45,010 nucleotides of DNA from positions 1-45,010 of IMG/VR virus record IMGVR_UViG_3300048550_000393. The stretch is one strand, 5' to 3'. Below, piece by piece: positions 7,191 to 17,500 of the stretch (positions are counted from its first letter, which is position 1; every line of letters begins with the position of its first letter). The notes beneath the pieces were generated by a model. The model searched no databases, was not told where the DNA came from, and saw only the letters and a list, made by a program, of their open reading frames with translations. This stretch comes from a virus. Made by a program: the position numbers and the translations under genes.

Positions 7191-7906
7191 TGTCATATTT
7201 TAAGAATTTCCCATTAAGCTTTTATTCCTTTGGCGACAGCGAAGAATCGGCTGTTGTCCAAAACATCGCAACCTATGTTGATATACTAGATGATGTTAAA
7301 GGTAATTCAGCATTCTATCAAAACTATTATGTTCAAGGTGGAGAAAGACCAGATCAGACTGCGTTTACTTTATATAGAAATCCTCATATGCACTGGACAT
7401 TTTATTTAATGAATGATAAGATACGTGAACAGGGTTGGCCTCTAGAATATAGCGGTGTTGTAGAAAAGGCAAAATCGGATTACTCGAACTTTACTATAAC
7501 AACCACCGGACCTATACACGATACATTTACTATAGGCTCTACCATAACTGGGGGTGATAGTAACGCGACGGGTACTATTGTACATAAGAACTTGGACCTA
7601 GGTCAAATCGTAGTTAAGTTATCAAGTGCTTTAGAATTCCATGTGGCCGAGGTTGCCATATGTGAGGGTGATATGGTTACTGTAACTGGGGCGTCCAAAG
7701 AATATCTTGCAGCGAACCATTATGTACTTAATAATGAAAGAGTCGATCTTGATCTAAGTAATATGAGTGTTCCTTTAGGTGCAGTTCCAAAAACCAATCT
7801 AGATTTCTATATTGAAGAAAATGATAAGTTGAAACAGATACGTGTTATTAAACCGTCGTCTATCAACACTATTCAAACATTGTTTAATGAAGCATTGAGA
7901 TCGTAA
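7190..7906 (+). CDS. 53: Baseplate wedge protein gp53
   Basis: This 238-residue wedge subunit is recognised by the N-terminal domain ending in FTLYRNPHMHWTFYLMND (T4 gp53: YGNPQLYWVLLMCND). The C-terminal helix ENDKLKQIRVIKPSSINTI matches T4 ENEKLRQIKIIAKSDIN. It is about 40 residues longer than T4 gp53. The extra sequence, about residues 108-170, is a beta-rich insert (FTIGSTITGGDSNATGTIV then a second strand set), a decoration found in other phage baseplate proteins and echoed in gp8 of this window. Its start overlaps the gp48 stop by one base (TAATG), and its own stop overlaps gp27 in the same way. Confidence 0.9.
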   Translation: MSYFKNFPLSFYSFGDSEESAVVQNIATYVDILDDVKGNSAFYQNYYVQGGERPDQTAFTLYRNPHMHWTFYLMNDKIREQGWPLEYSGVVEKAKSDYSNFTITTTGPIHDTFTIGSTITGGDSNATGTIVHKNLDLGQIVVKLSSALEFHVAEVAICEGDMVTVTGASKEYLAANHYVLNNERVDLDLSNMSVPLGAVPKTNLDFYIEENDKLKQIRVIKPSSINTIQTLFNEALRS

Positions 7907-9228
7907 TGAGTGATAAAGCCCCAGCAGAACAGGACTTTTCTGATAACCTTTCTATACAGCGTGTATTACTTGAAACTTCTGCTTCTAAACCAACTATTGA
8001 GATATCCAGTACAACTAGTGGGATAGACATTTTTGAACACCTCGACAAACCTTATCTAACTGCCGCACTGGCATACGTTGATCAAGAAGATATAATTGGA
8101 TCATTAGATATTTCAGGTGGTGAGAAAATTACTATAGATCTGAAGAGTATGCAGAACAGTTCAACACGAGTTGTTTCCAAAACATTCTTTATTGATAAGA
8201 TAGTCAGCGCTGATAAGACATCGGATAATGTAGAGATGTTCGTCTTTCATCTGATCGAAGATATCGGATACCTATCTAACCTACACAATTTGAATAGATC
8301 CATGAGTGGCAAGCCTAGTGCTATTATCTCGACTATATCTAACGAGTTCTTTTCAAAAGATATTAAGAGTTCATCTACTGACTTTCAATCAATGAAGGTC
8401 ATTGTACCTAACTTAACTCCGATAGAGGCTATGTGTTGGATTAAGAACCGCGCATCGACCAGTGACGGGTATCCATTTTATTTGTACTCGACCTTAGTAG
8501 ATAAAGAGTTAAACTTCAATGATCTCCGAAGCATGATGACAGGAATAAAAATAAATCCAGATATGCCTTTCACCTTTTCAGAAAGCGCATCTGGTAATGA
8601 TGAACAACCTACAGTCGCTCGCAATAGAACAATAATGAGACATCAAGCTAAGAACACCAACAATATATTTGGATTGATTCGCGAAGGTATGGTAGGGTCC
8701 AAGTATTCTTATGTAGATGTAACTAAGAATAAGGTTGTAGACTTCGATTTTAATATCGATAATGAAGTTGTTAAGTTACTAAGACAAGATAAAATTGTTA
8801 ATAAGGGTACTCCTATATTTGATAGTTCTAGGCTAGATGATACGAAGGGTGATATTACTAGCAGAAAGATCACACAGATAGGCGGTACAAACGCATACGA
8901 TACACAAAAGTCTTACATGGAAAGTGAAACCAGTGGACAGTATAAACTTAATATCGTCAATCGATCAATGGCGTATATGTTGACTAATAATAAGATAGAC
9001 ATAATCGTTGACGGTGTTGAATTCCTAGACGGAAACGCGAACAAGACTATCGGTAACAAGATCGATATACGGTTTTTACGTAATACCAACACTGAGCAAA
9101 AAGACAGAATATATGATAGAAAGAAGTCGGGTGATTTTTTAATCTTCGCATGTAAACATACAATATCCCCAAGAACATATACACTAACTCTATCTGCTAT
9201 GAAACTATCTAATGGAGAATTGTTATGA
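7906..9228 (+). CDS. 27: Baseplate hub protein gp27-like
   Basis: This 440-residue protein occupies the hub position between gp53 and gp5 and has about the expected length (T4 gp27: 391). Features of the gp27/VgrG-D hub fold are seen: an N-terminal domain around SIQRVLLETSASKPTIEISS, a beta-rich first half with an acidic FFIDKIVSADKTSDNVEMF segment, an IEAMCWIKNRASTSDGYPFY helix-strand typical of hub proteins, and a last domain rich in strands (GNKIDIRFLRN; FLIFACKHTISPRTYTLTL). The trimer would form the central cup that docks the gp5 spike. It overlaps gp5 by ATGA. The assignment rests on order, size and these weak motifs. Confidence 0.8.
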   Translation: MSDKAPAEQDFSDNLSIQRVLLETSASKPTIEISSTTSGIDIFEHLDKPYLTAALAYVDQEDIIGSLDISGGEKITIDLKSMQNSSTRVVSKTFFIDKIVSADKTSDNVEMFVFHLIEDIGYLSNLHNLNRSMSGKPSAIISTISNEFFSKDIKSSSTDFQSMKVIVPNLTPIEAMCWIKNRASTSDGYPFYLYSTLVDKELNFNDLRSMMTGIKINPDMPFTFSESASGNDEQPTVARNRTIMRHQAKNTNNIFGLIREGMVGSKYSYVDVTKNKVVDFDFNIDNEVVKLLRQDKIVNKGTPIFDSSRLDDTKGDITSRKITQIGGTNAYDTQKSYMESETSGQYKLNIVNRSMAYMLTNNKIDIIVDGVEFLDGNANKTIGNKIDIRFLRNTNTEQKDRIYDRKKSGDFLIFACKHTISPRTYTLTLSAMKLSNGELL

Positions 9229-9884
9229 TACCTAAAAGTTTTGTTGAGTATTATGGAGACCATACACGATGGTTCCTAGGTACCGTGGTCGATATCTTTG
9301 ATCCACTGAAACTAGGACGTGTTAAGGTCAAAGTGCACGGTGTATACGATGAGATCAAGGATAAAGATTTACCTTGGGCACAAGTGACCATTCCGGTTAC
9401 AACAGCAATACATGAAGGCAAAGGACAGAATCTTGGTATGTTAGTGGGTACTCAGGTTTTTGGTATCTTCTTGGATGGTCAGAACTCTCAGTTGCCGTTG
9501 GTTGTGGGGTCGATTCCGAAAGAAGATGACACAAACGAGAAGGCATTGAATGCATATCCGTACAATAAAGTGTATGAGACTGAGACAGGTCACTTTAAAG
9601 AATATGACGATTCTTCAAATGGGCGTATCCGTGAAGAACATAGGTCAGGTACATACTATGAGATGCAAGACGACGGTAGTCGTGATACCACCATACAGGA
9701 GAATGACGTTCTACGGGTCAAGGGTGATATAGAGATCAGAGGAGATAAGGACGCTAACATAACTATTAAAGGTGATTGTAATATAATTGTCACAGGTGAC
9801 GCGAAGATTTCTGCAAATAATGTAACAGTACGGGCGTCCGATAAAATATCCTTATCCGGAACTGTTGTTAAAATAAACTCATGA
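9225..9884 (+). CDS. 5: Baseplate central spike gp5-like, without lysozyme domain
   Basis: This 219-residue spike protein starts with the gp5N OB-fold: RWFLGTVVDIFDPLKLGRVK then VKVHGV and DLPWAQVTIPVT, ending in VFGIFLDGQNSQLPLVVGSI. It passes directly into a VgrG-like stem (GRIREEHRSGTYYEMQDDGS) and a short beta-helix with repeated IKGD/VTGDAKI strands. T4 gp5 is 575 residues with a lysozyme domain between these parts. That domain is absent here, so the spike punctures without cutting peptidoglycan, as in cyanophages. No needle-tip PAAR motif lies within it. It overlaps genes on both sides by ATGA. Confidence 0.9.
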   Translation: MIPKSFVEYYGDHTRWFLGTVVDIFDPLKLGRVKVKVHGVYDEIKDKDLPWAQVTIPVTTAIHEGKGQNLGMLVGTQVFGIFLDGQNSQLPLVVGSIPKEDDTNEKALNAYPYNKVYETETGHFKEYDDSSNGRIREEHRSGTYYEMQDDGSRDTTIQENDVLRVKGDIEIRGDKDANITIKGDCNIIVTGDAKISANNVTVRASDKISLSGTVVKINS

Positions 9885-11278
9885 CTAGTTTACCTTGTGG
9901 TGGTGGGAACCTACCCACTAAAGCAGATTATGTTAATATGATGAATCAGATCTCTAAGATCCCGTCGGACTTGGAGAGTATGCTAGTGGACGCACAGTCC
10001 CAACTGGAAGCACAGAAGACAGAGACACTAGACCAAATAGAAGATCTCAAACGTCAAGCGAGAGAGGCTGAGGGTGACGCACGTGCGCAACTAGACGCAG
10101 AGATTGAGAAACTAGAATCAATGGACATTGGTCTGGAGATTCAGAAAGAAATAGAAGATCAGATAAAAGAGATTACCGATACGATAGAGGGAGTTGGTGA
10201 TCTACTGGCCCCGTGGTGGCAGAAAGGTCAGGTACGAGATTGGGAAAAGGAAGCGGAAGACGCATTCACTGAACTCATACAGGACTACCATATATTCATT
10301 CCCATGAAGATCATGGAACTTATCAGTGCAATCATACCAGTGACATTTACTGTGCCTATACTTGGACTATCCATAGATGTTTTGAAAATATCTACCGCTG
10401 AAGAACAAGAGAGACTCAAGGCACAGATTAGTGGAGACACCGAAGGGTTCCGCGCAAGTCTACAGCAACTGAAGGATGATTTTGAAAGTGGTAAGTTAGA
10501 ACAAGATGCCTATGACTCTGCGATGGATACGCTACAGGAAACGAAGAATCAAATCGTTGATACCTTTTATAGCTTAGTTCCAGCCGAGTACCAATACTTC
10601 AACGGTGAGTTTGGTGTGGAATGTGGTGAGTGGAAGGCAAAACTAACATGGTCTTATATCAAGAACGAGATCATGGCGTTTGTTACCGGATCATTATTTG
10701 AACTGTTCGATAAATTAATCGGTAAGTTCAAAGCGATATGGGACCCATTAGGATTACCCTCTTTACCTATACCGTTAGACTTTGATATTGCAGCATGGAT
10801 ACGTGCTCAGGTAGAGGCGGCAAAGGTCAAGGCAGAACGTGAAATAAAACGCATAGAGGATCAGGCAGAACAACTACAATCCGATATAGAGAACTTTGAC
10901 ATGGATGCAGAGATCACTAAAATTAAAGATGACATGTTATCACAGATCACTGATCTTGCGCTACCATTTCCCGCACCATTCAATATACCATTAAAGGATG
11001 TGTTCGGGGGTGATATTGATAAGAAAACTATCTGTATAGAAGATGAGATACATCAATTGACTACTGCGGCTAGGGATTGGTTCGAAAACGCAAAGAAAGG
11101 ACTACTATTCGATTGGGTTAAGATTGTTAAGAAGTTTTTCAATGCTATAGGATTAGGTGCTATATTTGATTTTATTGACTTGACTTTATGTGACGTTCTT
11201 GGTATGATAGGTATCCCAACTTCATTCGATATAACTTTACCTGAATTGCCGCCAATCGATGTTGCAATTCCTGTATAA
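9881..11278 (+). CDS. Large helical baseplate-operon protein of unknown function
   Basis: I do not recognise this 465-residue protein. After a short Gly/Cys N-terminus (TSLPCGGGNLPTKADYVNMM), residues 25-100 are a strong coiled coil (heptads rich in Glu, Gln and Leu). Hydrophobic segments lie near 145-175 (FTVPILGLSIDVL) and 405-445. A second coiled coil lies around 310-350 (AKVKAEREIKRIEDQAEQLQ). Several Pro/Leu blocks (LGLPSLPIPLDFDIAAWI; LALPFPAPFNIPL) alternate with the helices. Position between gp5 and gp25 makes it a probable hub or hub-assembly component, perhaps in the T4 gp28 role. An alternating amphipathic and hydrophobic make-up could also suit an ejected protein. Its stop codon lies inside the gp25 late promoter. 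Confidence 0.7.
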   Translation: MTSLPCGGGNLPTKADYVNMMNQISKIPSDLESMLVDAQSQLEAQKTETLDQIEDLKRQAREAEGDARAQLDAEIEKLESMDIGLEIQKEIEDQIKEITDTIEGVGDLLAPWWQKGQVRDWEKEAEDAFTELIQDYHIFIPMKIMELISAIIPVTFTVPILGLSIDVLKISTAEEQERLKAQISGDTEGFRASLQQLKDDFESGKLEQDAYDSAMDTLQETKNQIVDTFYSLVPAEYQYFNGEFGVECGEWKAKLTWSYIKNEIMAFVTGSLFELFDKLIGKFKAIWDPLGLPSLPIPLDFDIAAWIRAQVEAAKVKAEREIKRIEDQAEQLQSDIENFDMDAEITKIKDDMLSQITDLALPFPAPFNIPLKDVFGGDIDKKTICIEDEIHQLTTAARDWFENAKKGLLFDWVKIVKKFFNAIGLGAIFDFIDLTLCDVLGMIGIPTSFDITLPELPPIDVAIPV

Positions 11279-11281
11279 ATA
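11274..11281 (+). promoter_or_regulatory. T4-type late promoter for gp25-gp6
   Basis: An exact TATAAATA contains the TAA stop of the preceding gene and lies 23 bases before the gp25 ATG. It divides the baseplate operon into hub genes (before) and wedge genes (after). Confidence 0.8.
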
Positions 11282-11304
11282 GTACAAAAAGAGTTGATAG
11301 ACTA

Positions 11305-11748
11305 ATGGCAAAGAATTTTTCAATAGAAGATGGTAATCTATATAACGCTCCGATCACTACATCGATTAAGCGAATCAACAAAGATATCGATACTAGTTTT
11401 ACCGCAAAACCTTCTACAGGTGACATCTATAAGGTCACCGATGCTGCGGCAGTCAAACAATCAGTTAAAAATTTATTAATGACGGAAAGAGGTAAGACAC
11501 CTTTCCGTCCGTATTATGGTGGAGGTTTGGAAACTTTTCTATTCTCTCTATCAACCGATCTAGAACCATCCGATATTGAGAACAGAGTACGACAAACTAT
11601 TGAAGCACATGAACCTAGAGCAAAATTAGTAGACGTGGAAGTTACCATCAAAGAAGATTACAATGCCGTTAATGTGGTTATTGTATTTGATGTTATAGGA
11701 TCTACTAAACGAGTAAGTCTAGGACTAACTATTGCAAGGACAAGATAA
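11305..11748 (+). CDS. 25: Baseplate wedge protein gp25
   Basis: This 147-residue member of the GPW/gp25 family is slightly longer than T4 gp25 (132). The family core is visible: DAAAVKQSVKNLLMTERGK then TPFRPYYGGGLETFLFS, and a later helix-strand IEAHEPRAKLVDVEVTI. gp25 joins the gp6 ring and starts sheath assembly. The N-terminus (FSIEDGNLYNAPITTSIKRI) resembles other wedge gp25 proteins. It has its own late promoter and abuts gp6 with no gap. Confidence 0.93.
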   Translation: MAKNFSIEDGNLYNAPITTSIKRINKDIDTSFTAKPSTGDIYKVTDAAAVKQSVKNLLMTERGKTPFRPYYGGGLETFLFSLSTDLEPSDIENRVRQTIEAHEPRAKLVDVEVTIKEDYNAVNVVIVFDVIGSTKRVSLGLTIARTR

Positions 11749-13602
11749 ATGACTATTAATTCATCTGACTTAGATTTCTATGATATCAAGTCTAAACTAA
11801 AGACGTACTTCAAACAAAGTGATGAGTTTGCAGATTATGACTTTGAGGCAAGTGGGCTGTCTAATATTATGGATGTGCTGGCATACAATACACACGTCAA
11901 TGGTCTTATTGCAAACATGTCAATCAATGAATCGTTCTTGAGTACATCTCAATTACGTTCATCCGTCGTATCTCATGCAGAGAGTCTAGGGTATTTCCCT
12001 ACATCGATGACTGCAGCTCGTGCGGTGGTAGATGTTGAAATAACAGTATTGAATAATGCGCCCACATCTTTACCACTAAATGCAGGGTCCAAGTTCTTCG
12101 TCACAATCGACGAAACTAACTATGAGTTCTTTACACTACAAACCTATGAAGCGATTAATGATACCACAGGTAAGTTTGTATTTCCTAATGTAACACTAGT
12201 AGAAGGAAAAGTCAAGACAAAAACTTTCTTGGCTGATAGTAATATAGATGTACCATACGTCATATCAGATAATAATATAGATGTTTCTACTATGTCTATA
12301 TCGGTATTCCCTAACGGAAACTCAAGCGAGTCTAATAGTTATTTCAATATAAAAGAAGTTGCGACGATTACCGATCAATCTCGTGTTTACATCGTACGCG
12401 AATCAATGAATGGTTTTTATGAAGTATTGTTCGGTGACGGTAATGTGCTTGGTCAGCGACCACAAGCAGGTAATATAATTTCAATCGAGTATATCTCTAC
12501 CTCTGGGGTAGAGGGAAATGGTGGTTCTGAATTCAACCTGAATGAATATACGGGAGAAGACTACTCGACTAATATATCTTTGGTATCTGCATCAGCGGGA
12601 GGTTCTTCCCGTGAGTCTATTTCTCAGATCAAGATGAACGCGCCTCTGGCATTCTCTGCACAAAACCGTTTGGTTACTGCTGACGATTACACGGGTATGA
12701 TCATGAGTAAATATGGTAGTTATTTAAGAGACGTTTCAACATGGGGTGGTAATGATAACATACCCCCACAATATGGTAAAGTTTTTGTTAGTTTAAATTT
12801 TGCTGACGGTATAAATGAAGAATCCAAAGCTACGGTTGAGAACTTGATCCGTAGTCAGTTGACATCCAACTTATCTATTATGTCTATAGATACAGAATTC
12901 GTCAATCCTGAAATTACTTATTTGGAACTAGTTACTAGATTCAATGTTGATCCAGTCAAGAATATTCCTGCCTCACAATTAGAAGTTGCGGTCGAATCTA
13001 TTATTACTGAATATACAAATTTGACATTGAGTTCATTCGATTCATCATTCAGACGATCTAATCTATTAACTCTGATAGACAATCACTCCAACGCAATCCT
13101 AAACTCTAAGATGGAAGTCAAAGTTCAACAACGATTGGACATCGATTCTATAGTTACTGATTTAAATGTTGCTAGAAAAGCACTAGATCCTCAGTCAGAA
13201 GACTTGACTTTTTTGGAAAAAGACTTTACAATAAACTACCCAGTCGTTATCGCTTCGCCAGATAAAGATGATCATATTATTCAATCGTCTATGTTTAAGT
13301 GGTATGATAAAAACGTATTTGTTAGAAATGAACTGGGGTCTACCCGATTACAATTGTTTGATGTCAACGGAGATGTCAAATTAAGCAATGCAGGTTTCTA
13401 TGATGCAGCTAAAGGTACCGTGAATCTCAGGGCCCTTCGTATTGATGTAGACGGTTACTTGAGCAGCGGATTAAAAATATCTGCAACTCCAGCCAACCAG
13501 AGCACAATATCCCCGCTGAGGAATTACATCATAAAACTAGACTCAAGTGGATCTACAGTAATCAGTAATACAGAGCAAGGGTCTACTAAGGTCTTATTAT
13601 AA
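11749..13602 (+). CDS. 6: Baseplate wedge protein gp6
   Basis: This 617-residue wedge protein is near the T4 length (660). The baseplate_J-like pattern is present: an N-terminal helix with LSNIMDVLAYNTHVNGLIAN and MSINESFLSTSQLRSSVVSH, then AESLGYFPTSMTAARA, beta-rich middle domains, and EVLFGDGNVLGQRP (the conserved FGDG strand). The second half includes LVTADDYTGMIMSKYG and GKVFVSL. gp6 dimers make the ring that holds the baseplate together. The start is directly after the gp25 stop; the stop overlaps the next ATG by one base. Confidence 0.95.
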   Translation: MTINSSDLDFYDIKSKLKTYFKQSDEFADYDFEASGLSNIMDVLAYNTHVNGLIANMSINESFLSTSQLRSSVVSHAESLGYFPTSMTAARAVVDVEITVLNNAPTSLPLNAGSKFFVTIDETNYEFFTLQTYEAINDTTGKFVFPNVTLVEGKVKTKTFLADSNIDVPYVISDNNIDVSTMSISVFPNGNSSESNSYFNIKEVATITDQSRVYIVRESMNGFYEVLFGDGNVLGQRPQAGNIISIEYISTSGVEGNGGSEFNLNEYTGEDYSTNISLVSASAGGSSRESISQIKMNAPLAFSAQNRLVTADDYTGMIMSKYGSYLRDVSTWGGNDNIPPQYGKVFVSLNFADGINEESKATVENLIRSQLTSNLSIMSIDTEFVNPEITYLELVTRFNVDPVKNIPASQLEVAVESIITEYTNLTLSSFDSSFRRSNLLTLIDNHSNAILNSKMEVKVQQRLDIDSIVTDLNVARKALDPQSEDLTFLEKDFTINYPVVIASPDKDDHIIQSSMFKWYDKNVFVRNELGSTRLQLFDVNGDVKLSNAGFYDAAKGTVNLRALRIDVDGYLSSGLKISATPANQSTISPLRNYIIKLDSSGSTVISNTEQGSTKVLL

Positions 13603-14561
13603 TGTCCGAATTTCTAGAGAATCAATATAGGATTAATCCTAAATTCCACCAGAATCAAGTAAAGAGTATTCTACCTGAGTTTTATCAAACAGAATATCCT
13701 AAACTAGTTTCTTTTCTAGAGACGTATTATAAGTATACGGGTGAAGACGGATCTATTTCTTTTGACGAACAAATTCAAAGATTGTTCAATATAAGAAACA
13801 TTGCATCAACAGATCTACGATATTTGGATCTATTAATTTCTGAGCTTAGCGATGGATTAGAATCTGCTTCGTTCTATAAGAATCCGCGATTAATGACAAG
13901 ATTACTTGCGGACTTATATCGAGCAAAAGGAACACAAATATCAACTGAACAGTTTTTCAAAGCATTCTTTAATGAAGATGTTGAAGTATCTTATCCTAAG
14001 AAAGATCTCTTTATTTTGAATGATAAACCTGGCGGTTCATTAATTGGACCTCAGTCACTACACTATATTCAAGACGATAGACGATATCAAATATTCTCAG
14101 TTCTTTTGAGAACAGGTCTATCGTTATTAGATTTTGAAACGTTATATAAAAAACTGATACATCCAGCAGGATTCTATCTTGCAGTGGAGACTGTCACTCA
14201 GAGTTCTGCTGAGGTTGGTCTTGAAGCTGGAGAAGTTACAGATCCTCTAGAAGTACCTAACTATGCTATCGAACTCCAGACCAGACAGATGGGTTCACAT
14301 GTACAAGCAAGATATTCTCTACTTACTATGGAAGAGAATGACGATATTGATAAACGAACTCAGGATCAGAAAGACACTGCTACAGGTATTGTCGTGAGTT
14401 CTTTAGAAACACTAGACAAATATGATGACATTTCTTTACAGCAGTTGGTAGATGATTTCACCACAGTCGCAGAATGGGCAGGCGTGAAATCCCCAACATT
14501 GGATGATGAAGGTTTAGACCTATCTCAAGATTATGAAACTTTAGACGCATCAGACCACTAA
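13602..14561 (+). CDS. 7: gp7-like wedge core protein (reduced)
   Basis: This 319-residue protein corresponds to the C-terminal part of T4 gp7 (1032 residues). Shared pattern: LADLYRAKGTQISTEQFFKA followed by FNEDVEVSYP (T4: FYSTKGIEASYKFLFKVLYNEEVEIEI), then KKLIHPAGFYLAVETV (T4: RFVHPVGFGFIAITLL). The N-terminal 100 residues (ILPEFYQTEYPKLVSFLETY) also match the helical DSYLLQDSNFEAFCEAYIQY-like region of T4 gp7. The large N-terminal domains that in T4 hold gp8, gp10 and the outer wedge are missing. The C-terminal 70 residues are acidic. It follows gp6, as gp7 should in a wedge operon. Confidence 0.72.
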   Translation: MSEFLENQYRINPKFHQNQVKSILPEFYQTEYPKLVSFLETYYKYTGEDGSISFDEQIQRLFNIRNIASTDLRYLDLLISELSDGLESASFYKNPRLMTRLLADLYRAKGTQISTEQFFKAFFNEDVEVSYPKKDLFILNDKPGGSLIGPQSLHYIQDDRRYQIFSVLLRTGLSLLDFETLYKKLIHPAGFYLAVETVTQSSAEVGLEAGEVTDPLEVPNYAIELQTRQMGSHVQARYSLLTMEENDDIDKRTQDQKDTATGIVVSSLETLDKYDDISLQQLVDDFTTVAEWAGVKSPTLDDEGLDLSQDYETLDASDH

Positions 14562-14575
14562 TAACGGAATCCAAA

Positions 14576-17500
14576 ATGACAAGAAGAATTCTAGACACAG
14601 GCGGAGCTGCCAACGACGGGAAGGGGGATACTCTTCGTGAAGCCAGTGAAAAAATTAATGCAAACTTCCAAGAACTTTATGATCTAACCACACTGTCAGG
14701 TGATGGTGATATTACTATAGGAGATCTTAGTGATATCGTTGATAGCTCTGTAAGCAAAGCAATCGGAAGTGCAGATCTAGGCGATGCTATTAGTAATAGT
14801 GCTACAGTAAGTTCTTTAGGTACACGGGTAACTCAGAACGAAGGATTGATAACAACACTTGATCAGCAAATCGCTGACATCAACACATTAATTGAAAATA
14901 CTGATATCGGCGAAAAGGGCCCGCAGGGTGATCCAGGCCCGATAGGACCACAAGGATCTCTAGGATGGCAAGGTACTGTTGGACCTATAGGACCACAAGG
15001 TAGCGTTGGTGCTCAAGGAGAACAAGGTGTTCAGGGTAACGTTGGTGAACTAGGACCACAAGGTAATGTTGGTGCTCAGGGCGAACAGGGTGTCCAAGGT
15101 AACGTTGGTGAACTAGGACCACAAGGAGAACGGGGCGCACAAGGAGAACAAGGTGTCCAAGGTAACGTTGGACCATTAGGTGCACAAGGAGAACGAGGTG
15201 CTCAAGGAGAACAAGGCGTTCAAGGAAACGTCGGTGAACTAGGTCCTCAAGGAGAGCGGGGTGCTCAGGGTTTCCAAGGCGTTCAAGGTAATGTCGGTGA
15301 ACTAGGACCACAAGGTAACGTTGGTGCTCAAGGAGAACAAGGTGTTCAGGGTAACGTTGGACCATTGGGTGCTCAGGGTATTCAGGGTTCTCAAGGTGAA
15401 CAAGGTGTCCAAGGTAATGTCGGTGAACTGGGTGCACAAGGGGAACAAGGTGCACAAGGAGAACAAGGTGTTCAAGGTAATGTTGGTCCATTAGGTGCAC
15501 AAGGTCAGCAAGGCGCACAAGGGGAACAAGGTGTCCAAGGTAACGTTGGTCCATTGGGTCCTCAAGGTGAGGCCGGCGCACAAGGTGAACAAGGTGTCCA
15601 AGGTAATGTTGGTCCATTAGGTGCTCAGGGCATTCAGGGTTCTCAAGGTGAACAAGGTGTTCAAGGAAACGTTGGACCTCTAGGACCACAGGGTGGACAA
15701 GGTGCTATAGGTGAACAGGGCATCCAAGGTAATGTTGGTCCATTAGGTGCTCAGGGTGATCGGGGACCACAGGGCTTCCAAGGTATTCAAGGTAATGTTG
15801 GTCTATTGGGTCCTCAAGGTTCGCCGGGTACGGTTGGTCCACAGGGTGTTCAAGGTAATGTCGGTGAGATAGGACCACAAGGAGAAGCTGGTGCTCAAGG
15901 GTCCACTGGACTTCAAGGTAACGTCGGTCCATTGGGTGGACAGGGTGTCCAAGGATCACAGGGTACTGTCGGTGTTCAAGGTAATGTCGGTGTTCGTGGT
16001 GCACAAGGTGAAGATGGACCACAAGGTTCTACCGGCGTACAGGGTGAAGTAGGAGATAAAGGTGCTCAGGGTGAAGCAGGCCCACAGGGATCTGCTGGTA
16101 TTCAGGGCAACGTCGGAGACAAAGGTTCTCAAGGCGATAAGGGAGAACAAGGAGAGCAGGGTCTACAAGGAAACGTTGGAGACAAAGGTGTCCAAGGTAG
16201 TCAAGGTTTTCAAGGTTCTGTTGGCGTTCAAGGTAACGTTGGTGATAAAGGTGCTCAGGGAGACACTGGTGCACAGGGTCTAGTTGGTCCTCAAGGTGCA
16301 GTCGGAGACACTGGTGCACAAGGTGAAACTGGAGCCACAGGAGAAAAAGGTGCAACTGGTGAAACTGGAGCGCAGGGTGGTCAAGGTCTTACTGGTGATC
16401 CAGGCCCTAAAGGTCCAGCAGGAACTACGCCAGGCCCAGTAGGTCCACAAGGATTGCCTGGCGATGCGGGTCCTCAAGGACCAGCAGGTACAACCCCAGG
16501 CCCAGTAGGTCCACAAGGTGCTACAGGTGACGCAGGTCCACAAGGTGCTGTAGGTGATACTGGTGCACAAGGTGAAACAGGCGCACAGGGTATTGTAGGA
16601 CCGCAAGGTACAGTTGGTTCTCAAGGTAGTGCAGGTGCACAGGGTCAAGCTGGTGCCCAAGGTGCGGTTGGATTCCAAGGTGCACAGGGACTAGTAGGTA
16701 ATCAAGGTGCTGTAGGTGATCAGGGTGCTCAAGGTGATACTGGTGCGCAGGGTAATGCGGGTACACAAGGAGCAGTAGGTAACCAAGGTGCTGTAGGTGA
16801 TCAGGGTGCTCAAGGTGATTCTGGTGCTCAAGGTGACACTGGACCGCAAGGTGCTGTAGGTTTCCAAGGTGCACAGGGATTAGTAGGTAATCAAGGAGAG
16901 CAAGGTGCTCAAGGCGCAGTTGGATTCCAAGGTGCACAGGGACTAGTTGGACCACAAGGAGAACAAGGTTCCCAAGGTGCTGTAGGTTTCCAAGGTGCCC
17001 AAGGTCTAGTTGGACCACAAGGTGAGCAAGGTTCCCAAGGTGCTGTTGGATTCCAAGGTGCACAGGGTCTAGTAGGTAATCAAGGAGAACAAGGGGATAA
17101 AGGAAATCAAGGCGAGCGTGGAGCTCAAGGTTTAGTAGGTCCTCAAGGAGAACAAGGTTCTCAGGGTGAAGTTGGATTCCAAGGTGCACAGGGTCTAGTT
17201 GGACCACAAGGTGAGCAAGGTTCCCAAGGTGAAGTTGGATTCCAAGGGGCGCAGGGTCTAGTAGGTAATCAAGGTGAACAAGGTGCCCAAGGTGCGGTTG
17301 GATTCCAAGGTGCACAGGGTCTAGTTGGACCACAAGGAGAACAAGGTTCTCAGGGTGCTGTTGGATTCCAAGGCGCCCAAGGTCTAGTTGGACCACAAGG
17401 AGAACAGGGTGCACAGGGTGCTGTAGGTTTCCAAGGTGCACAGGGACTAGTTGGTCCTCAAGGTGAGCAGGGAGGCCAAGGTGAAGTTGGTTACCAAGGT

